Assembly (NCBI GenBank): GCA_036872755.1
Contig: JAVHNS010000006.1
Coordinates: 496,001 to 560,000 of the forward strand
Length of the DNA: 64,000 nt
Source: Orbilia blumenaviensis
Lineage: Eukaryota > Ascomycota > Orbiliomycetes > Orbiliales > Orbiliaceae
Direction of reading: 5' to 3'
Shown here: positions 38,201 through 51,854 of the stretch, one piece after another
Layout of the letters: the number at the start of each line of letters is the position of its first letter
Numbering within the stretch: position 1 is the stretch's first letter
Position numbers and translations under genes: made by a program
Notes under the pieces: generated by a model
Told to the model about the DNA's origin: nothing
Databases searched by the model: none
What the model saw: only the letters and a program-made list of their open reading frames with translations

Positions 38201-40089
38201 CGCGGAGACTTGAGTTCCTCAGCAGCCATAGGGTTTTTCACCCGCGCGTTCTTCATCAGCGTCGGCGTGAGATCTGATGCGACAACACCGTGTTCCGAAA
38301 GTTGTTCGATCATGATTTGCTCTACCCAGAGACGTTATCAGCAAAGAAGATAGAAATAAAACCACTAAAATAGACGACAATAGAACCTACCATCAGGGCT
38401 GATATCCATATGCTTATATAACCTCACCATCACAATCTGACTCCACATCTTCATATGCTCTCTCCCAATCCCTACACCCTTCTTCACCCAACTCTTTTTG
38501 ACACTCGTAAATTTCTCAAGTTCCATCCTCATATCAACCATACACAGTTTACAAAGCCCCACATACGCAATCTTTTGCCCCTCTGTTAGCAGATCTTTTG
38601 TTGTTTCCAATTGTGACAATGGATTTCGCTCTGCCTCCGCGTCCTCGTTTTCTTTGAATAAATATCCCGTATTATCATCCATCGACGTGGCGGACTGCGC
38701 ATCTTCGTCCATTTGGACGCGAGTATAGCCCTTAGAAGCACCACCAATTGCATCTTCTGCGGCCTTTTCATCTTCATCATCTGAGAAATGATGTTCTTTG
38801 GCGATCAACTTTCCATCATCGTTGTAAATATCGTAAGGAGCGTAAGACGGCATTTCCTGCCACTCGCCAGATGATCTGCGGGATGATAGGTCGTTGCTGC
38901 CGTCCTTGTCGTCGACAGGGGCAGATTGTTGATGTGACCATGATGATATTGTAGGCTGCACAGGCTGTTCGGTGTCCTTCTGGTCCCTTTTTGTTTCGCC
39001 CGGGAGGGTGTTCGGTGCTGGTGAAAGAAGGGTGGCATCGATATTTGGTTTGGAGAGGCTTCTATTATGTTGAGAGGTCTGTGCGTTTGTAGGGCTTGTG
39101 GGAGCTCGATCGTTTATATCGGTGAGAGGCAATGGGACATCTTCTTCTTCCTCTTCCTTTTTGGATATCGAAGATGGAGTCTCTGTCTTTGTGGCTTCCG
39201 CTGCTGGCAGTGCTATCTTGACCTCTTTTGGTGCCTTTGGTATTGCCTTGATCTCAGTCGGCGTCTCTAGGGTCGTTTTGGCTTCCTTTGGGATTTCTGT
39301 GACTACTTTGGCCTCCCTTGGCAGCTCCGGGACCGATACTAGTTGGGGCTCTTTTGGTGTTTCTGAAGCCACTTTGACATCTTCTAGAGCTTTGAGCGCA
39401 TCCCTAGCCTCCTCAGTTTTGGCGGGAGCTTCAAAAACTGGGGTAGACGCAGCAGGTGTCTCCAATGGCTTCGGCGATACCATATTCTTAGCTGTAGACT
39501 TCTCATCATCATCATCCTTCTTCCCAGCTCCTCCAACTACGGGAACGGCAGCGGCAGCAGCAGTAGCAACAGCAGTAACCCCTCCAAGTATTTTCTCCCC
39601 AACAGATACACCTTCATCACCATCAACCTCCCTCACAGGACTACCCGTTGTCCTAGAGCTAGCATCGACCTCATCATCCTTCCTTCCAACCTCTTGATCT
39701 CCCTCCTCCTCATCATCAGAACTATCGACGTGTATCGAAATCACGGGCTTAAAAACCGGTAGACCGAAGTCATCCAACTCTGGTTCTTCTCCAGCCGGTG
39801 CTACTATCGGTTTCGTCGACGATTGTGGCGGCAGCGACGGCACTACTTGTGGTGGTGGTGTAGGTATAGGTATAGGTGTGGTTATAGTTGATATCGACGT
39901 TTCGGTGGGTGAGACTACCCCTTCCTTCCCATCATTCTCAATCGCTGACCCCAACGGCGAAGAACCATCACCACTACCAGCCACAGCAGCAGCAGCAGTA
40001 GGAACCCCACCACTCATCGCCAAACTAGCATTATTGTTATTACTACCATCAGCAGCAGCAGCAGTTACATCCCGCTGCTGCCCAGACAT
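35269..40089 (-). CDS. Mil1/DUF726-family membrane protein, alpha/beta-hydrolase fold
   Basis: Coding order is 40089-38391, 38321-36897 and 36806-35269 (1553 aa). Introns are 69 and 90 bp, both phase 1. The first about 430 residues are disordered and rich in Ala, Glu, Pro and Ser, with homopolymer-like NNNN/AAAA runs. The conserved part then begins (DLLTEGQKIAYVGLCKLC). Residues about 750-810 carry glycine-rich hydrophobic segments (LATLGGGLVIGLSAGLLAP and following) likely to enter the membrane. Near residue 1000 GFSLGARVIF supplies the GxSxG nucleophile elbow of a lipase-type serine hydrolase. VVGHMTYRTAIPKLLKKLDW is the usual family end, after which about 450 more residues are disordered. 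Yeast Mil1 interacts with the AP-1R clathrin adaptor, and human TMCO4 belongs to the same DUF726 family. Catalysis is not established. Long low-complexity extensions make this much larger than yeast Mil1. Confidence 0.85.
36844..36862. repeat. Poly-A/T tract in the second intron of the MIL1-like gene
   Basis: About 19-20 consecutive A on the plus strand, that is a poly-T tract in the transcript-sense intron between exons 2 and 3. This is a likely length-polymorphic site. Confidence 0.9.
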
Positions 40090-42421
40090 CGTAAACCCCG
40101 TCCGCTCGCCCAGAGAGTAAACAGGAAAAGAGCCAGACCCTGGTAAGCCAGCTATCGCTCTAAGCTATTCACCCAGTTTCTTTTCCTTATCCCTTTCCCT
40201 TTTCCAGAAAAAAAAAAAAAACTCCGTCCCGTTGTTATTTAGAAGGGGGAAATTTGGTAATATGGACGCCCGTAGTCTCCGAAAGAGAAGTATCGGTGGA
40301 AGAAAAGTAAGGAAGGACGGAGGGAAGGGACGTCAACCTCCCCGGTCTGGATCGGGAAAACCAATCGATCTGTTTGATAATAGCAAAAAAAAGTTCCCCG
40401 CTGGCTGTTGCTGGATGGTATCCTGTCCTCGGAGTCAGGAGAAAGCAGCTGCGTGTTTTCCCACCCCTGTATGCTGCTGTGTGATAGGCCGATGGGGATC
40501 GATGAAGGGAGATGCTGTCGCGGAATGGTTCGGGGTGGTGAAATGGTGAATTCGTGGTTGTATGGTAATGGTAGGTGGTGGCAGCAGGCAGGGAAGAGGT
40601 AAAGTAGTACGTAAACGTCCCGTTTCAAACCCAACACATAACAAGGTTCGAAACCGGTACCCGCCCAAGCTATGGTTAAATCGAGTTCGAGTTCGACGAC
40701 AGTTCAATTGAATTCAGTTCGACTCGACTCGATCGTGAACTGGGTATTGTTACCGGCAATTTAAATTTTGGCAAGATGAATTATTATCCTTTTTCCTTTC
40801 TTTTCCTTTATTTTCTTTCCTGCTCGCCCTGACGGCTGATAATATAACAGACGATAAGAGAGTCGAGTCTCACGCGGAACCAGCTGAGGTAAAGCGAGAG
40901 AGCTCGAGAGGGAAAATCTGAGGTAATGCTGAGCAGGCCAGGCCAGGCCCGTGTTTCTGGTTTGCTCTGTCCCAAGCTCTGAATTCGAAATCCACCCCGG
41001 GCGCCCCGCCTGTGCTGCAGAAAAGGGACCCGGCTTGTCTTGGCGGGCAGGCGGGCATGCAGTCAGTAGGTAATATTATCCACAGGAGCTGGCACAGCAG
41101 CACGGGCTGAACGGCTTGCAGATACCTTATTTTGTTCCAACCCCACTCACTTGGATGGACGGGTGCTTGCACGTTGCTGCTTTTGATTTGGGCGGTGGCG
41201 GAAGGCTGGATATTGGCTGGCTTAGTTTGGCCGATGAGTTTGTGCTGACTGACTGACTGACTGACTTACTGCTATATACCTACTGGCTGGCTGGCTGGCT
41301 AATGATAGCGAAGTGGGTGTAAGCTGGAACTCCAAAGATCAGAATCGAGATCAAAAATCTCAAGAACGAAGTCAAACGCAATCTTTTCAGTTACTAAGGT
41401 AGGTACCTAGTAAGCTAGTTCAGTCTATCAGGAAACAAGTTGATCTGGCGGCGGGTCCACATTTGCATTACCAACTACCGACAACCACATGTCCAGATCA
41501 TTCTTATAATGCTAGCTCTTATAATACTAGCCAACGCCCTCCTGTTCATCACAGATCATACCTCTTATTCTATACATGCTATAACCCCAGAACATCAGAT
41601 GAATTTGGAATGGAGCTAGAAACAAAGAGCATAAAGTAAAATCCTAGACCCCATTTCGGCCATTCTAGTTCACAAAGGTCTGGCCACCTTTTGTTGAATT
41701 TAAGGTTACGGCTGTGAATTGGATGTGGATTCCATTTAGCTTTCCCTTCCCCAGATCCGAATCGCACTGCTGTTTCGGGACTCGGTCCCAAACATCATAT
41801 CCGCTTCAAAGCCAGAGCCCGAATTCGCGAAGATACAGATATCCGGGTATATATTGCCGACTAAATCAAGCTTCGAGGGTCCGAGGATATATACTAAGAG
41901 AGAGACAAAGCGGGGACAGTCATGGTAAAGGAATCGTAGTGTAGCCATATGCATGCAATCTTCTTCTCGTAATTTATACAAAGGGGAAAATAGTAAGCAA
42001 AAATAATAAGGCCCTGTAACGTAGCCATATGACACGAACCCGTACGTACGTTTAAGAACCCCCTCCCCCAGACCCTTTCCCAGCGAAGATAAACATATAC
42101 CATAGTAGTAAGAACGGAGACACTAAAACGTAAAGGAGGACACATAGTAAAAAAAGTAAAAAAAGGGGAACAGTATAAAAGTTTAAACAAAAAGAGAAAA
42201 CTTTTTTTTGAGTCAGATCATCTCTCATATTACACCGTCTTCTTCTCTCTCTCCCACAACTTCACGTTAAAATATGTAGGTCGAAAGAAAGAAAGAAAAA
42301 GTCTATAAAAAGTCATTCAACAGAAAGGGCTGCCTTTCTGTTGATTCCCCCCGCACTCCACTTCCACTTCCCGCTGGTAACGGCATCTTCAACAAAAGAA
42401 AATATATCCCCATGTGATATC
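40090..42421. other. Intergenic between MIL1-like and SSB-like genes
   Basis: No supported gene. The block holds the promoter side of the MIL1-like gene, tetranucleotide repeats near 41246-41300, and the 3' flank of the Hsp70 gene. Many short frames on both strands overlap and have no motifs. Confidence 0.6.
41245..41300. repeat. (GACT)n and (TGGC)n tetranucleotide repeats
   Basis: Five to six GACT units at about 41245-41266 and four to five TGGC units at 41284-41300, separated by about 18 bp of unrelated sequence. Confidence 0.85.
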
Positions 42422-44750
<2,329 letters not shown>

Positions 44751-44815
44751 CTTGAATGAATAAGATAGATCTTTTTTTTTTTAATGTATTTTATGAAGAG
44801 GGGGTAATATGAATG

Positions 44816-44882
44816 CAAGAGAGAGAGAGGATGAAGAAGAGAAGGAAGAAGAGGAAGAGAAGAGGTAGAACAAGAAGAGGTG
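44816..44882 (-). promoter_or_regulatory. CT-rich 5' leader tract of the SSB-type gene
   Basis: On the coding strand this is an almost pure pyrimidine stretch (TTCTTCTCTTCCTCTTCT and similar) 65-130 bases before the ATG. CT tracts of this kind lie near transcription starts of highly expressed fungal genes. A heat-shock element was not seen. Confidence 0.5.
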
Positions 44883-44948
44883 GTTTAAGTTCTGCAGAGC
44901 GGCTTTGTTTAAACGTTGGTGTTGCAAAATTTTAAATTTTTTTTACTG

Positions 44949-44950
<2 letters not shown>

Positions 44951-44982
<32 letters not shown>

Positions 44983-44992
44983 CCTTCTCATT
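44951..44992. repeat. Poly-T tract of about 42 bases
   Basis: An uninterrupted T run on the plus strand (A run on the coding strand of the neighbouring Hsp70), about 200 bases upstream of its ATG. It could be a nucleosome-depleting poly(dA:dT) element. Confidence 0.9.
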
Positions 44993-45762
44993 AGCTGCTT
45001 TTTGCCGGGCTAACCTTTTTCGCAGGGTCTTTCCTATCCAGAATTTTTTTGACCGTCGAAAGGGCCAAGACTCGTCTTTTTTAGTGGGCCGTCGATGCCC
45101 CGCCATTCCCAGTGCCTCAAGTTACGCCTAGCCGGGGTTATTTCGGGGTATATCGAAGCACGCCAGGTGGGATACGGGATGCAACAGGGTCAACGCGGAA
45201 CTCGTGTAACCTCGCCGACCAGCCCAACACATAAGTAGTCATTACTTGGAGTCGCGTCGCCTAGGACTAGGAATTGCATTGCAAGTTGCCAACGAGCTGG
45301 GATAAATATATGTGTGTATAGATACTTTTAAAGACATGCTGAAGTTCAGTTCGTTTTTTTAGCGTCAACGACAAATTTACCGCGATGGAATGCCATTTTG
45401 CGGCACCCCAAATTAGTATCTATCGGGCTCACAAACTAGTCTACCCCTCTTCGAGATCTTCAGGCAACATATCCCCGATTCCCCGCAAATTCCTTATTGA
45501 ATTATTTTAGTCGAGAGGAGATATCCTCCCCCCCAAAAAAACCATCTCGCCGTAACTTTGCGATAGCGTAATCAGGTATGCGTATTTAAAATCCTATCTA
45601 CTGGCTGCCCACGTCTGCTGGCTTGCTAGTACTTTACAACTACCATCAATTATCGATCCACGGGCTAGGTCATACAGGCTATATCTTCCATTCACACACT
45701 CCGATCAAATTCAAATTTCTACGAAGCGAAATATCGATCCTTGAACTCGGAATATACTCAAA
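44993..45762. other. Divergent intergenic region between SSB-type and BTB genes
   Basis: No coding model was found. The short frames at 44909-45131 depend on the poly-T tract. This region must hold the promoters of the two divergently transcribed neighbours. Confidence 0.6.
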
Positions 45763-46931
45763 ATGTCGTCAACGGATATAACGATAACGACGACAGCAGA
45801 AATAGGAACAACTGTTATTGACTCCGAAGGCGACATTTACATAGAATGTGAGGTAAATCGATCACTCGTCGGAATACTGAGAGTCTCCTCCAAAATTCTC
45901 TCCCTCGTCAGCGCTGAACTACAAGAAGAGATTGGTCACAGATGTGCCCAAAGCAAAGATAGTACGGTCAAATCCGTCGTCCTGAGACCTGAGTCTTTGG
46001 ATTCCTTAATATTTATAATGAGAATAATTCACTTTAAAACAACGTACAATCCAAAAAGTCTCAGTCTACAAAAGTTATATGAAATCGCCATCTTTTGTGA
46101 ACGGTATTCCTGCCAGGAAGCTATGGGCCCCTCTGCTGAGATTTGGGCAAGGCCTCTCTGGTCTGAAGAAGAGGGGGAGGAAAAAAAGTGTAACCAACAT
46201 CTCGAGGACTACCCTCGATGGTTGATGATAGCAAAGATTTTCAAAATGGAAGATATCGTCAAATCCTTGGCCAAGGACGCTGTTTTCAACATCAGGCTGA
46301 ATTTATATCCGGATAGCTACATGATCAACAACAAACCGTTCCATGCTCTTGAGGAACCCAACTCTCGAGTTCCGGCGGATATGTTAGTTGATAAGCCTTA
46401 TCTTACCGCTATCAAATTCGCCCATGGTATGCTGAACCCCAAATCAATCCCAACTATCAAATATATAAAATATGTCTTCAATATATTAATAATATATATA
46501 CTTGTCAAGGTATTTGGAAAGAACGAAATGGGTTACTAAAGCTTCTAGAAGGTCTTCTCGACGAACAGCTTAGAATGATTGAAAATACCCATAGTATGTC
46601 ACTGTTCAGGGATACGATTGTCAAAAGCTCGAGGTGCATGATGGTGGGCATCGGTATCCTGTATAACGTCAAACTTCAGTTGACCAGTCCTTGGAAACAT
46701 TTCGACGGTGCTACTTTATCCCATATTTGCGAAAACATTAGGCAAACATGCGACATTGCTCAAACTCTGAAAGACTGTCCCCATAGAGTACAAGGCTCGA
46801 CGCCCGGAGGTACTTGCGTTATTCCCGATCTTATGTCAGACACTCTCAAGATTATTGAAGACTCGGATCCTCGCGAGGCCATTTTACGAGCTGCTGGCCT
46901 GCGCAAGAGCCGTGGCGGCGAGTGTTGTTAA
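45763..46931 (+). CDS. BTB/POZ-domain protein
   Basis: Exons are 45763-46426 and 46510-46931 (361 aa), with a phase-1 intron opened by GTATGC after KFAHG and closed by GTCAAG. The unspliced first frame stops at 46539. Residues about 20-130 fit the fungal BTB fold: DIYIECEVN, VSSKILSLVSAELQEEI (in place of the usual SxVFxxML), then VLRPESLDSLIFIMRIIHFK and LYEIAIFCERYSC. The rest is a helical region common to fungal BTB proteins of unknown role. The C-terminal part is Cys-containing and ends GLRKSRGGECC; the double cysteine could be a lipid-modification site. Such proteins are often Cullin-3 adaptors in animals, but most fungal lineage-specific ones are uncharacterised. Confidence 0.75.
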
Positions 46932-47374
46932 AGAGACCGAATTAAAATACTTTTGGTTATTAAAGTCCCTGTTCGAGTTATATCATATGATTTATAAGCC
47001 TGGCCCGAAATATAAACGGCGAAGGGGGAAATGAATGCAATAAAATACAGTACAGCAATAAATAGACGTCAAATGACGGATCGCCCTGTGGTTCTATCGC
47101 CCGTGGTATCTGCATTGGGACTGTGCAGCTACCGTGAGCCCTTACTGACCTAGTCAGAACTAAAACCGTCATGTAGAATTAATTTAGTTAGTCTCGTAAG
47201 CCAGCCTCCATGGAGCGGTCCTGGTTCAATCTTTTTTAGGAGTTCCTTTGAAGATCATTCACAAAGCTTAATTACAGCTCCATTTCATTAAAAAATTGTT
47301 CGCTGAATAAGCGAGACTTGTTTCGTGAGTGAGACTGAGATACGAAAATATTAAATATCTATCTATATCCAATA
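46932..47374. other. Convergent intergenic region, no gene supported
   Basis: Lies between the stops of the BTB gene and the first subtilase. Only a short minus-strand frame (46978-47172) without motifs is present. Confidence 0.65.
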
Positions 47375-49771
47375 TTATGTAAGACAGCATATATCATCAG
47401 GGTCCGCAGTGCTAATATCCATAGATCCCGATCCACCGTTAAGAGAAAGCGGGGGGGCTGGAGGTGGCAATTTATCATTAAACCATTGCGGCCGCTGTTC
47501 TGGAGGCCATTTTTTAATCCCGATGCCGTTGAACAGAGCCAATGGTCCGTCTAGAACCCGAGGGTGTGCTTGGTCGTACATATAATTAATTACTTTATCT
47601 ATCGGCATTCCGGTGGATAGCAAAGCTGCGAGCACCCCAGAAACAGTCGCCGCAGCTAAAATAAAAGCAAAGCCGTCCCAGTCAGCTAGGTCAGTCCTGA
47701 AAATAAAAACCATAGTTTGTAGATATATCTCATGGCCCAGGTACCCAGCTACGGACTCTGAATGGTTTAGCCCAATGCAGGAATGCTCACTTACCAACAG
47801 ACGTTGCACCAGCTCTCGGCCCGCATAAGTCAAACTTTTTAAATAAAGCAGATCTTGAACGTTTCCGCTCGCCTTTTCCGCAAGGCATTGCAATTCCCAT
47901 CGCTGGCGCCCATATTCTAACGTATTCTGCTTCTTGGTACACATTTTCCCCCGTTCGAGGATCATAACCTCCGACTACAACTAGTTTATTATTGTATTCT
48001 GCGTCCTTAGCTAAAACGGCGGGATAGTGGTCGATTATTGTGCCCTGCTTCGTTTGATATGACGGTTTCAATGAGCCTATCGAGCTTGCTGCAAAGTTTT
48101 GGTGCCTCTGTTACGAAGTCTCTTGCGACAAGCGCACCAGTTCTTCGAGAACTTGAAGGAAATGTATTGATATAGGACAGTAAAGAGCGGAAAATGTCTT
48201 GTACTTACGGGTGCAGAATTTCCAGCAGAATTGACTACGATAACATTGGGTAGTTGTATTAATTCCTTAAATATATACCGCAATATATCTGCATAAGCTT
48301 TTTCGGCAGCATTTGCATCCTTATTGTTTACCTTCGCAATGGTGCGAACCATAGATAGGTAAATCCCCATAGATAGGCTTATTACGTTGTTCCGCTTGAC
48401 TTTCCGGCGCTTTATATGGTCGTAAATTTTTAAAATACCATCAATGACATCTGATAGAATATATAAGCGGGCAAACCCTCGGCCAGATAACACTTCCACG
48501 AAAACAATCTCGGCATCTCCTGCAAGTCCGGTAACTTTGCCAGCTATTTTCGAAACCATGCAAGTCCCATGGCTGGCCGACGCTGCAAAAGGAAGCAGGG
48601 GTCCTCTCTGATCCCATGGGAAAGCGCCAGCGCTGATCCAGTCCCCCCATTTGACACCACTTAGTTCCTAGAACGGCATCAGCTATCAGATCACCAATCC
48701 ATATATCCTAGAACAACTTAAGCGCTATTTTAGCCACAGAGGATTTTATGAATGTACCTGAGCGGTTGGGTCGCATTGGGTATCCAGAACATATACAACT
48801 TGGTTCTTACCCGAATTCCGATACTGCCAAAAAATCATGCTTTGCGTCAATTCTACCCCAGGGGGCTGGGATAGTGCTCTCATCTCCGGGAGCTCTTTGC
48901 CGAACCGCTGACCATATGCCTTAGCCTTTTTGGTATACTCCTCCGTATCCATATTCTTTTCGGTTCCACGTTTGCGTTTGTCTAGAGACATAGGATCTGG
49001 GTCGATACGGTTGATTGTATCGACCTCAGCAAACCGAGGACTTTTTTTAGAATCTTCGATACTCAACCAGCTTGGGGGATTTTTATTCCAGTCACCATCA
49101 TTTGTCCTTAGCTTTTCTTCAACATCCGAAAAGACTTTGAGAAAAATTTCGAGCTGTTATTTTTGTGAAACAAGTAAGTTTAGATAAAGAGCTGTACACA
49201 GGCAAATAACAAAAACTAGGATATAGAAATAGGCAGTGCATGTTGATCTCGTAGACAGTACACATACAATATGGATATTTAACAGCGATTAAAAATAATA
49301 CTTCCTGTAGGAATAGTACTATCGGACAACCGTAGATCTATAGAGCTAGGACAGTAAAGTTGGCAAACGAGGAGTGTGACTTACGGCTCCGCCATATTTC
49401 TTTTCAATATCTGTAAAAATGGGCGAATCCGAAGGACGAGGCGGCATATTAACATCAATTGCTACCATGCCCAGGAACTGACTTTCAATCGGAAAAACAT
49501 TTGACGCTTGGGGTGGCATGGCGACTTTCCTCAGCGCTGCTATGAAGCCCTTTCGGAACTTTTTGTTTTTTCGATATTCGGGTTTTATAATAAAACAATA
49601 TGTTTCTAGATACTGATCTAGCGTTCCGGTCTTTGGGCCTTGTCCAAGTAGCACTTCGCCTGTGTTTCGCCGTAGGTTGACGCTCGCCGATGTGAGTGCA
49701 ACGAAGGTATAAAAAAGTAAGATCGCCCAGTAAATATACGACCGGGCGAAGAGTCTGCGGGATTCGTTCAT
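47375..49771 (-). CDS. Secreted subtilisin-like serine protease (S8), copy 1
   Basis: Coding order is 49771-49385, 49153-48758, 48667-48209, 48107-47795 and 47655-47375 (611 aa), with phases 0, 0, 0 and 1. The start at 49771 places a hydrophobic signal, YIYWAILLFYTFVALTSAS, at the N-terminus. The first two exons form a prodomain-like region that is not a clear I9 inhibitor. The triad is present: Asp in VVYVLDTQCD (DTQ instead of the usual DTG or DSG), His in ASHGTCMVSKIAG, oxyanion Asn in VVNSAGNSAP, and Ser in GATSVAAATVSGVLAALLS, the last formed only after splicing at 47656-47794. The third acceptor (48108) is the least certain join. A different frame across 47990-48100 also looks partly coding, so a frameshift is not excluded. 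The gene is a diverged paralog of the one at 51855-54152. Substrate unknown. Confidence 0.75.
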
Positions 49772-51854
49772 TTTTAACCGAACTGAGGGATATTGATAGT
49801 TGACTGGTGACAACCTCAAGTACTTATTGCTAACTTGTCTAGACAATCGAGGACCAGATAGCCGAGGACCGCTGATATTGATCTTGATCAAATTTGGAAC
49901 TGCTCCATTGGAAGAAGGTGAGATAGTCTATAATACCATATTAATGCTAGAACCCTAATAAATTAAACGTAGGCCTTCGAATTTTAGAAATACTCAAAAG
50001 TTTTGATCTTCGCGTACGCGTATAGGGTGGGGGGCTATATATAATCTATTCAAATATAACAAAATGATGGCGAAAGACTGGCGAATATAACAGAGATTGT
50101 GGCTCTGGGCTGAATATTTTATGTCAGTTATATATAAGGTTTCTGTAATAGGCTTACAAAAGTCCCAACAAGACTAATATCCCTGACGCTTAATCTTAGG
50201 GCCTCGGAACGATCAATTTGCCAAGAGAGACAGACTTTTATCATTATTGTGTGCTGACCCTCGTAGCTTCCACACTGTTTTGAGCTCCAGCAGTTCATTT
50301 AGAATAGTCAATTTCACAATATTCAAACATCGTTTGCCCCTTAGTCTCATTATGCGTGACAGCAAGAAGTTGGCTGCACTTCTTGACTCCTTTCAAAATT
50401 TTGACTAGATCAATTTAATGCCGGTGAGCTCGAGGCAAACAGTATCAACAATTAACTACTAAGAAATATTAGATGTTGCGTATACTAGGCATCCTTCGTG
50501 TTACAGCTTTGAACTATACCTCGCGCATGCTTCAAATCTCAGATCAAATATTTATATGTCATAGTTTCTGGTCATCAGCTCCTAGAGATGATTTATGTAC
50601 ATTGACTAATTCAAGTTTATGCATATACAATATGCTTCTCAACGAACCAGCAACCAGGGTTGCTCAAAAACTGCAGATGAGCAATCCTCAATACCCGAGT
50701 ATGAAGCTGCCTCCAAATACTGCCTCGGGCAGTTACATATAATCCCATTCACCAGACAGTTCAATTTTGGAAAAGCAAATATTATTAGACTGTGCCGTTT
50801 TTGTTTCAAACGTTTTATGAGGTTTCGAAATGTCTTTGGCTAGATCGTGCAGGCTTGTTGCTCCTAGTCGCATAGCCACAAAACCTCACTGCCTACCAAC
50901 TCAATACGTTGGTATCAACTTCTGCAGTTGCATATATAAGTATCTACCTAGTGATATTTGGCCTGCCTCTCTGTCAGTTACTCTACGCATTGACATCCAG
51001 AATGTTCTCTTAGCCCACCTCAATTTAGCAGGTTACCACGATTACTTTTCAGTTAGTATAATGTAGAACATGTGGCCCTTACAAATCATCTATATATTGT
51101 TGGTCGCGAGTGTGGATTTTGGGGCAATTGCTGTTTCCGAAAAAACGTGTTGTATTATACTCATAACTGCTATAATTCAGATGATTGAGTTTTGGGCTCT
51201 CAAAATAAGGTACAATTTAAGAAACTAGTAAATTTTATGAATTTTTCACAAAGGTGGATGCCCAGGTGTTTGCTATATCCCATCTCCCTCGAGCCTTTCT
51301 TAGTATTGGCCCGTAACTGAGGTCGGCCACGAATTCCCGAGTGTTATCTTTTCTATTTAGTCTGAGACGCTATACAAGGCGTTTGGAATAAGTTCCACTA
51401 TTAAATTCATGGGAAAAAAATATATTATTGGGCCATCCGCGCGTCATTTAAGTTGGCGCGACTAACCAGATAAAACGAAACTTTAGAAATTCTAAAGATG
51501 ACAACATGGCTATGTTAGAAGATAGCTACTTACAGCTAGTAATCTACAAACCCATTCTGTTGAGTCCTAGCGAGGGCCCTCGAGGACCCCCATGTGCATG
51601 AGCGCCAGGCTGATACACCGCCTTGATAAAAAGGGCCGGAAACCCCAATGAAAAATGAAGAGAGAAAAAAAAGCTAGACCTAACGAAGATGCGTTCGCGA
51701 TAAGATGGCGACTCATAGGACTGGGGCTCATCAAAGCAGATTGCGACGCAATGTTTAACCAATGGAGATATGACACCATGTTGGGAACGTCACAGCACCG
51801 GGCGCCTAAATTGAATTTAGGCTGGCAAACTTCCCAGGAAGCTAATTGTAGGAT
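49772..51854. other. AT-rich intergenic region between the two subtilase genes
   Basis: Frames at 50473-50742 and neighbours have no motif or splice partner. The 2 kb is AT-rich, unlike the coding flanks. Confidence 0.55.

Noticed and set aside
40640..40680. GGTTCGAAACC as a tRNA B box
   Set aside because: No matching A box at the right distance and no acceptor stem.
47170..47240. Possible tRNA (GGTTCAATC B-box-like word followed by a T run)
   Set aside because: No A box or cloverleaf stems could be drawn upstream.
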